A stretch of 11,765 nucleotides of DNA from Bdellovibrionaceae bacterium UBA6776. Lineage in GTDB: Bacteria > Bdellovibrionota > Bdellovibrionia > Bdellovibrionales > UBA1609. The DNA lies in contig DKGG01000053.1 of assembly GCA_002453155.1 (NCBI GenBank), forward strand, positions 1 to 11,765, read 5' to 3'. This document shows positions 6,507-11,765 of the stretch, one piece after another. The notes beneath the pieces were generated by a model that worked only from the letters and a program-made list of their open reading frames with translations, did not search any database and had not been told where the DNA came from. Every line of letters begins with the position of its first letter. Positions within the stretch are counted from its first letter, which is position 1. The translations under genes were made by a program, and so were the position numbers.

Positions 6507-7412
6507 CTATCGGCCGCGCTGCCAGTTGAGATTGGGATCTTTGCTTTTGACGCTAGATCTTTTTGAACTTCGTTTGCTGGATTTCTTTTTCTTTCCAGAT
6601 CCTTTGATGGATCCACCACATTTGTTTAGGGGACGAACTTTTCGCTTTTCATAGTGAAGGTGAGGACCTGTAGAGCGGCCCGTGTTTCCTGAAAGTCCAA
6701 CCAACTTTCCAGCGGACACGCTTTGCCCACAGCTTACTGAAATGCGACTCAAATGGGCGTATCTTGTTATGTATCCATTGGAGTGGACCAATTCCACAAT
6801 CAAACCGTAGGAAGAGCTTCGGTAAGCGGAGCTGACTTTTCCGGCTGCCGTGGCTTTTACGGGAGTTCCTACGCGAACTCCATAATCGGTCCCGTAGTGC
6901 ATCCGACCACGACGCATTCCCACACGGCTGGTGATTTTTCCTTTAACCGGTTGAATGCTTCCGCCGGCAACTTCTTGCGACATCAGCTGTTCGATGCGAG
7001 TGGCTTTTTCGCCGTCCGCCACACTTGAAGAGGTCAAGCCTTCCGCCAATTCCTGTTCTTCCACAAAATAGGTGGTCTGGGTTCCGTCTCTTTTGAGAAC
7101 AGAAATTTCGATCATGGATTCGCTTTCTTCCAAGTCGTTAACAATTTTTTGAACCAAAGCCAATTGATCCCCTTGATCCAATTGAACCTCCACCTGTTCT
7201 GGAAGGTTCACACCATTTCCTAAGGCCGAAAAGGCTTGAAAGCTGGCGCTTTCCGAAAGGTCAGAGAATCGAATCGATTCCTCCAGATTCAAAGCTGTTT
7301 CTTGGTCGGTTCCCGCCAAGGGACTGATCGACGCAAAACTCATTGCCGGAATCATAAGGCTGCTTGCAAAAAGTGCAGTCAGGGTTTTCTTTCTAAGTTG
7401 GCTTTTGAACAT
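6507..7412 (-). CDS. Secreted M23 (LytM-type) metallopeptidase, intact active site
   Basis: A 301-residue periplasmic protein with a signal peptide (cut near Ala27, SFA/SIS). The N-terminal half (28-150) is acidic and unrecognised. The M23 domain (about 155-265) carries all expected elements: zinc ligands His172 and Asp176 in HYGTD, loop histidine His220 in YAHLS, and the HxH pair His251/His253 in GPHLHYE. M23 enzymes cut peptide cross-links in peptidoglycan, usually as DD-endopeptidases, so an active cell-wall hydrolase is the natural reading. Two cysteines (in SCGQ and NKCGG) may form a disulfide. The C-terminus (about 268-301) is a Lys/Ser/Arg-rich tail, KKKKSSKRSSKR, which could hold the enzyme on anionic wall or membrane polymers. 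GGAGG at 7419-7423 precedes the ATG by six bases. It is the last gene of the four-gene - strand operon, 18 bases after the lipoprotein gene. Confidence 0.93.
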   Translation of the reverse strand: MFKSQLRKKTLTALFASSLMIPAMSFASISPLAGTDQETALNLEESIRFSDLSESASFQAFSALGNGVNLPEQVEVQLDQGDQLALVQKIVNDLEESESMIEISVLKRDGTQTTYFVEEQELAEGLTSSSVADGEKATRIEQLMSQEVAGGSIQPVKGKITSRVGMRRGRMHYGTDYGVRVGTPVKATAAGKVSSAYRSSSYGLIVELVHSNGYITRYAHLSRISVSCGQSVSAGKLVGLSGNTGRSTGPHLHYEKRKVRPLNKCGGSIKGSGKKKKSSKRSSKRSSVKSKDPNLNWQRGR

Positions 7413-7430
7413 TTTTTTCCTCCGTAGGGG

Positions 7431-8099
7431 TTAATGAATTTTCTTTTCGATTGAAATAAAAACCGTGCCCACATCCTTTTTTGTGTAGGCGTTTGTGGGG
7501 TGATTCACCAAATCTTCCCAGGTCAGTTTTTTCAGAAAGATCTGATAGCCGTTGTTCAATTCCCAAAGGCGGGTGTGATTCTCGTTGAGAGAGACAGCCT
7601 GTGAGGGAAGGTTTTCTTGGGAAAGAAGAGTTTCGATCCGCTGGCGAGTGTGCACAAAACTCTCTTGGGTTTCAAAGGAAATGGATGCGACAAACAATTT
7701 TCCATGGTCGGTCTCATAATGGGCACTGAAGTACCGAGTCCCTAGGAGGGGTCTTTTTGTCCGAATGTTTAAAATTTTAGCATCCTCACCGGCACTGTGA
7801 TCGGAATAGATCACGGGTTTTTGTTTGGTCTGAATCAAATACTGAATAAGATCGTTTAAGTGAGCATCAGGCCGGCCAAAAAGAATCAGGGCCTGAAGCA
7901 TCTGCGAAAGTGAATCTTTTGAATTTTGCGGATCTCCCAAAGAGACCAATTTCTTAACCGGATCACCAGAGTTTACGGACTCATTGTTTCCCAAAGGAAT
8001 TTGGTTTTGAACCTCTTTGTTTTTTGGAGGGCATCCCACCAGGGGTAAGGTCAAAAGAGTGAGGGGAATTAGGGGAGTTTTTGATTTATTCAAACTCAT
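7431..8099 (-). CDS. Lipoprotein of unknown function, paralogue of the gene before it
   Basis: A 222-residue protein with a lipoprotein signal peptide: a hydrophobic stretch to L-P-L-V-G-Cys23, so Cys23 should be lipidated and the protein held to a membrane facing the periplasm. A polar linker (24-60) leads into a domain shared with the product of 8096-8860. Shared features are RTKxxLxGxRY in the middle and a C-terminal block from residue 192 beginning LTWED and continuing through NAYTKKDVG to the final IH; 20 of the last 31 residues are identical. I do not recognise this domain and assign no function. The ATG overlaps the previous stop (ATGA, four bases), so translation is coupled. The two proteins therefore likely act together in the envelope, close to the M23 peptidases encoded on either side. 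Confidence 0.88.
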   Translation of the reverse strand: MSLNKSKTPLIPLTLLTLPLVGCPPKNKEVQNQIPLGNNESVNSGDPVKKLVSLGDPQNSKDSLSQMLQALILFGRPDAHLNDLIQYLIQTKQKPVIYSDHSAGEDAKILNIRTKRPLLGTRYFSAHYETDHGKLFVASISFETQESFVHTRQRIETLLSQENLPSQAVSLNENHTRLWELNNGYQIFLKKLTWEDLVNHPTNAYTKKDVGTVFISIEKKIH

Positions 8100-8860
8100 C
8101 CCCCGTGGCTTTCGTGGTCATGGATGTCCCGTTCAATGGCCACTCGAATGTTACCCACGTCCTTTTTCGTGTAAGCATTGAAGGGATCATTCATCATGTC
8201 TTCCCAAGTGAGTTCTTTTAGCCAAATCACATAGCCATCTTTTTTGAACAAAATCATTTTAGGATCGGTATTGGGAATTCGCTTTCCCACAGAAAGAGTC
8301 TTCAGAACCAGCGTCATGCCTTTGGACAATGCATTGGGACCTTTTGGAATTTCAAAAGACAGGTGTTGAAGTTCTTGGCTTTCGTCTCCGTCGAATTGAC
8401 CATGGATGTAGCGAACTCCAGGAAGCGTGTTCTTGGTTCGAACAATGGAGAGATCCTCAATCAGGTCTTGGCGGTCCCTAGCAATGGTGGGTTTGAGCCC
8501 AAGTTTTAAAAGCTCACGTGCAAAATCTTTTTCGTTTTTTAGGGTTCCCGCAAACTCTGCAAAAAATTGAGTCATTTGAACCAGGGATTCTTCTTCAGGA
8601 GTTAAGGGAAGGGATTGCATTTTTCCATTGGGGGACTGAGTCACAAGGGAAGCTTTTTTTCCCGATCTCACGATTTTTGTTTGTGGTTTTGCCAAAGCGG
8701 ACAATGGAGCTTGAGAAACTTGCGAAGACACAGTGGACTTATTTTCTTTAGAGTCTCTTTTCGAAGTGGTGTCTGAGTTCTTGCTCTTAAAAAAACCAAA
8801 CAATAAAGTGATTGCGATTGCAACACCAAGAATGCCTAAAAGGGATTTGTGGTTTTTCAT
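8096..8860 (-). CDS. Membrane-anchored protein of unknown function, tandem paralogue
   Basis: A 254-residue protein. A short basic start (MKNHK) and one hydrophobic segment (about 6-24, ending FGFF with no lipobox or obvious cleavage site) suggest an N-terminal anchor with the rest in the periplasm. A Ser/Thr/Lys-rich linker (25-65) is followed by the domain shared with the lipoprotein of 7431-8099, including RTKxxLPGVRY and a C-terminal block from Leu217 with LTWED and NAYTKKDVG. The protein ends in a His-rich tail, IHDHESHGG, absent from the paralogue. The family is not recognised. A ribosome binding site GGAAGG (8867-8872) overlaps the final codons of the upstream gene, whose stop is three bases before this ATG. 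The stop overlaps the lipoprotein ATG. An uncleaved signal peptide is the alternative to a true anchor. Confidence 0.87.
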   Translation of the reverse strand: MKNHKSLLGILGVAIAITLLFGFFKSKNSDTTSKRDSKENKSTVSSQVSQAPLSALAKPQTKIVRSGKKASLVTQSPNGKMQSLPLTPEEESLVQMTQFFAEFAGTLKNEKDFARELLKLGLKPTIARDRQDLIEDLSIVRTKNTLPGVRYIHGQFDGDESQELQHLSFEIPKGPNALSKGMTLVLKTLSVGKRIPNTDPKMILFKKDGYVIWLKELTWEDMMNDPFNAYTKKDVGNIRVAIERDIHDHESHGG

Positions 8861-8863
8861 TCA

Positions 8864-11596
8864 CTACCTTCCGAAAGTCGCTTTTTCGAGTTTTTTCATA
8901 AATTGAGTGCGATCAAAAAGATGAGTGGACCTTTGAGAGTTTCTGCCGCGAATCCGTTTGCCACTTCCAAGAATTCCACGTTTTACGCTGTTATTTTTGG
9001 GAAGATAATTTTCAAAATGGAGCATTGGAGGTACTGATCCCACACCCACCCATTTGATGTAGCCCAAATATTGTCCTGTTTTTACCGTTTTGCTCTTATA
9101 AAGAGTGCCCGGATAAATCTCTCCATAGCGAGAGACGATGTTGTCTGTGTGATGAACCACAATGTAGGAGGTGCCCTGATAAAAGTAAGTGGCGCCGCGA
9201 ATGACCTTTCCGTCTTTCATGGCCCGGAATGGACCACCATAATAATTTTTTGAATAGGTATTGCTCGGACGGGCGAGACCTTTGGGTTGATAAAGATCTG
9301 TCGCTGCATGAGCTCTTCGGCCTCCACTTCGACTGGCGCCATAGACGCCCCAGTTTCCTCGGTATCCCCCATATCTAGACATGGATGTTAAAGTCATTGG
9401 GCGGCTTCCACTTGGAATGTAGGAATATCCAGTGGAAGTAGTTGTGGGAAAAATGTATCCATTGCTGATATTTCCGCCGGAGGCAATTGCCGATTCACAT
9501 TTTTTTGAAGTCAAAAAGTCCTTGGCAACCAAGCGGTCATAATCAGATTCCGTTTTCACTTGAATGTACAAATAACCATTGGGGGTGGGCTTTTCCTTCA
9601 AAGTGTTGTCCGTAATTGTGACCTTTTCTCCTGAATCCAAAGAGTAGCGCTGACTTTGTTTGTTGAACTCCAAATCATAGACACTCAGAGATCCACCGGA
9701 CTCAGTACAAACCGTCAGAGTTTGGCCCACCTTCAGGTGTTTGGATTTGCGAACCACTTTTCCTGTTTTTGCGTCCTGAGTGTCTTCGGTTTCATTGTCT
9801 TTCAATTCAGAGTTGTCGGTTGCGGGTTTTTCATCTTCATAGCTTTCACAGGAAGATGCCGGTTTTACAAAAGAGGAGGCCACATATCCGTCTTTTCCAT
9901 CGGGCTCTTGAATGTGAATTACCTCATAGGTTTCTTTTCCCAAAGTGACTTTTTCACTTTCGAAATCTTGAAAGATCTTAACTGCAGTTCCGTTTGGAAG
10001 AGAGAACAAAACCTTTTGAAAGCTTTCGTCTCTGACATTCAAAGAATCATTGGCCGACTTTAAGCAGACCACATTCTCAAAATTTCCATTTACAGCTTCC
10101 ACTTCTTCCACCCCAGTGACTTCATCCTCTCCCTCATCTTTTTCAGATTCATCTGGTTTGGGAGCTTCTAGTTTTTCTGGAGTTTCGCTCTCCTCAATTT
10201 TTTGGTCTTCCTTCACGTCACTTTCTTCAGTGTCATTGGTCTGCGGATCAGTTGGTGGGGCGGGGGGCACATCGTTGCTTGGTGGAAGAATTTCGGGAGT
10301 GCCCTTCAACTCAGGAGAAGGTTCCGTTTCTTGAGGAGTTTCAGAGCTTTTAGGCTTTGCCGTTGGAGCCGTTTCAATTTTTGAAAGAGAGCCAGAGACA
10401 CCTAAAAATTCTGCAATGGCACTTAAAACGCTATTGTTCTCATTTTGCAAGAGTGGGTCGATATAGTCTTCTTGAGGCATCCAAACCACAAGGTTGTGAA
10501 AATCCTCCAAGTGAGGAATTAAAACTCTCTGAAAGCAATTGCTACCCTGACAGATCTTCAAGTTTAAATCGACAATTTGAATTCCTTTAGGAATTTCAAC
10601 AAGACCATTGAAGTCCGCACTGACAGAGAACCCAAGGCTCTCTTTTCGAGTGAAGGTTCTTGCGGAAATGGCATTGACCTGATCTGCCGGAATCCACTCT
10701 TCTTTTTGAATGCGCTCGATTTTTTCTGGGTCTGTTTGTGCTTTAAGATGAAGATTTCGAACTTTCACTTTGCAATTGGATTTTTGATCACAGGAGGTTT
10801 CAGTGATCACACCCAGTCGGCGTGATTTCTCTGTTTTTTCGGATGCATCAGCCCCTCTCGCGATATCGAGCGAAAATTTTCGAGCTTGGATCAAAATCTT
10901 TGGGTTCACTCCAATTTGAGAGATGGGAAGGGGAGAGTAGTTTTTCTGAACAAGATGTAAGAGTTCTGTGGCATTTTTCAAATGCACTCGCTTTGATTCC
11001 GAAAAATCTTTTGCAGCTTGAATTAATTTTTCATTGGGGTTTGCGGCTTTGATCTGTGGTTTAAAAATGGAGTGAGTGTCGATCCAGCCAATCCATTGTT
11101 GGCTCAATCCATCGCCGATCTTTTGAACCATAAAGACCTTGGCTCTTTTGTTAAGAGCCATAAAGCGTCCGCGTCCATCCACAAACAGGTAAAAGAACTC
11201 TTTGGTTAGGCTTCCTTCTTCAGTGAATTCGGCGATTTTTTGATCTCCGGTGGGTGAGTTCCAAAGAGGGGCACCTTTTCGAGCCGCATATTTTTGTTCA
11301 GAAACCAACAGGTGGCCGTCATAAAGACGGACGTTGGATCCATCCACAAAGTAGGTTTTGTTTTCAAAGCTAAATTTTTGTCGACCGTTCTCAGCTTTGT
11401 CTAAGCACGTGACTTGGAGATTTTCTTCTAAACTTTGGGGGAGAGGCTTTGATGAAGTGGAGCTGTCGTAGACACTTGCGCCCTTTTCCAAGACGCAGTC
11501 CAGGGCATTGGAGGCCAGAGTCGGAGCTGTGGCTATGAGAAGGCCCATGTGAATCGCAAAATTTGTCGCTTTTTTCCATGACGGTTTTGAGGACAC
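8864..11596 (-). CDS. Large secreted multi-SH3 protein with degenerate C-terminal M23 domain
   Basis: The 910-residue first gene of the operon has a signal peptide (cut near Ala28). Three SH3-like modules each start and end with Cys: 34-64 and onward, 511-583 (containing SLNVRDE) and 630-700 (containing SLSVYDLE); another SH3-like stretch lies at about 105-175. A Pro/Glu/Asp-rich linker (about 404-505) separates the halves. A Tyr/Gly/Ser-rich stretch precedes the M23 domain (about 740-890), which keeps zinc ligands His763 and Asp767 (HAATD) and His860 (MLHFE). The first His of the HxH motif is Met858, and the loop position usually His is Glu826 (RYGEI). Such a domain may bind zinc but cut poorly, acting as an activator or wall-binding module, or it may be a distinct active subtype. 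The C-terminal tail is basic. SH3-like domains usually bind peptidoglycan peptides. The GTG start is set by AAGGAG five bases upstream. Confidence 0.9.
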   Translation of the reverse strand: MSSKPSWKKATNFAIHMGLLIATAPTLASNALDCVLEKGASVYDSSTSSKPLPQSLEENLQVTCLDKAENGRQKFSFENKTYFVDGSNVRLYDGHLLVSEQKYAARKGAPLWNSPTGDQKIAEFTEEGSLTKEFFYLFVDGRGRFMALNKRAKVFMVQKIGDGLSQQWIGWIDTHSIFKPQIKAANPNEKLIQAAKDFSESKRVHLKNATELLHLVQKNYSPLPISQIGVNPKILIQARKFSLDIARGADASEKTEKSRRLGVITETSCDQKSNCKVKVRNLHLKAQTDPEKIERIQKEEWIPADQVNAISARTFTRKESLGFSVSADFNGLVEIPKGIQIVDLNLKICQGSNCFQRVLIPHLEDFHNLVVWMPQEDYIDPLLQNENNSVLSAIAEFLGVSGSLSKIETAPTAKPKSSETPQETEPSPELKGTPEILPPSNDVPPAPPTDPQTNDTEESDVKEDQKIEESETPEKLEAPKPDESEKDEGEDEVTGVEEVEAVNGNFENVVCLKSANDSLNVRDESFQKVLFSLPNGTAVKIFQDFESEKVTLGKETYEVIHIQEPDGKDGYVASSFVKPASSCESYEDEKPATDNSELKDNETEDTQDAKTGKVVRKSKHLKVGQTLTVCTESGGSLSVYDLEFNKQSQRYSLDSGEKVTITDNTLKEKPTPNGYLYIQVKTESDYDRLVAKDFLTSKKCESAIASGGNISNGYIFPTTTSTGYSYIPSGSRPMTLTSMSRYGGYRGNWGVYGASRSGGRRAHAATDLYQPKGLARPSNTYSKNYYGGPFRAMKDGKVIRGATYFYQGTSYIVVHHTDNIVSRYGEIYPGTLYKSKTVKTGQYLGYIKWVGVGSVPPMLHFENYLPKNNSVKRGILGSGKRIRGRNSQRSTHLFDRTQFMKKLEKATFGR

Positions 11597-11765
11597 TTTT
11601 ACTCCTTCTTCGAGACGTTCAACATTTTGGATTTAAAAGGAGCAAGCGATGTGCCCGTGATTTAGGGGCTCTTTTGGAACTGAGGGGAGGGAGAGGCGTT
11701 TAAATCTTGACCACCACCGAGATTTGTCACCCCCATTGGTTCCCTCTCCGGTTTTTATTGTGGGG
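11597..11765 (-). promoter_or_regulatory. Leader and presumed promoter region of the M23 operon
   Basis: No convincing gene is seen in these 169 bases. A strong ribosome binding site (CTCCTT on the + strand at 11602-11607, AAGGAG on the coding strand) lies five bases before the GTG of the 910-residue protein and supports that start. An inverted repeat AAATCT/AGATTT (11702-11707 and 11720-11725, 12 bases between) lies about 110-130 bases upstream of the start, nested inside GGAGAGG/CCTCTCC (11690-11696 and 11743-11749). On the coding strand GTGACA followed after about 18 bases by GATTTA is a poor promoter-like pair. The operon promoter probably lies here or just beyond the right edge. Confidence 0.4.

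Noticed and set aside
6059..6619. A 186-residue - strand open frame across the chalcone isomerase-like gene and the end of the M23 gene
   Set aside because: It opposes one well-supported gene and overlaps another in a different frame, with no recognisable domain.
9656..11052. Series of + strand open frames, including a Ser-rich one at 10050-10334, opposite the 910-residue protein
   Set aside because: They are antisense shadows; the - strand frame has a signal peptide, domains and a strong ribosome binding site, and the Ser-rich frame simply mirrors the Glu/Pro/Ser-rich linker.
11690..11760. Inverted repeat followed by a T run on the + strand, resembling a terminator
   Set aside because: The loop of the outer stem is 46 bases, the inner stem is AT-rich and has no T run after it, and no + strand gene ends nearby.

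Overview
The window looks like chromosomal DNA of a Gram-negative bacterium of moderate GC content. The coded proteins have Sec signal peptides, a lipobox lipoprotein, a type IV pilin-like protein and several periplasmic cell-wall enzymes. The style (a prepilin-like protein with Gln at +5, M23/SH3 envelope proteins, a chalcone isomerase-like secreted protein, common GTG starts) reminds me of Bdellovibrionota and related predatory or formerly deltaproteobacterial lineages. That placement is inference from general familiarity, not a database match. I see no rRNA, tRNA, IS element, phage gene or CRISPR array. Coding density is very high and no gene-free stretch exceeds about 170 bases.

Left part, + strand (1-1457): the 3' end of a gene for a DUF4214-repeat protein, open to the left edge, followed 21 bases later by a small type IV prepilin-like protein. 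They look like the tail of a pilus, pseudopilus or surface-protein operon. After a 118-base gap comes a second + strand unit (1576-5529): mutM (DNA glycosylase), an MFS transporter overlapping mutM by 13 bases, and an LTA-synthase-type membrane phosphotransferase starting at a GTG behind a strong ribosome binding site.

Middle (5530-6493): a 66-residue zinc-ribbon protein on the - strand converges on the LTA-synthase-like gene with two bases between stop codons. It diverges across 122 bases from a secreted chalcone isomerase-like protein on the + strand.

Right part, - strand (6507-11596): a tightly packed four-gene operon, read from right to left. It encodes a 910-residue secreted multi-SH3 protein with a C-terminal M23 (LytM) domain of altered active site; a membrane-anchored unknown protein; its tandem paralogue, which is instead a lipoprotein; and a 301-residue secreted M23 peptidase with a complete active site. 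Gaps are 3, -4 and 18 bases. Two M23 proteins, one apparently intact and one degenerate, bracketing a duplicated pair of unknown proteins fixed to two different membrane anchors is the most interesting thing here. My reading is an envelope or peptidoglycan-remodelling module in which the unknown pair may position or control the hydrolases; that function is inferred from context only.
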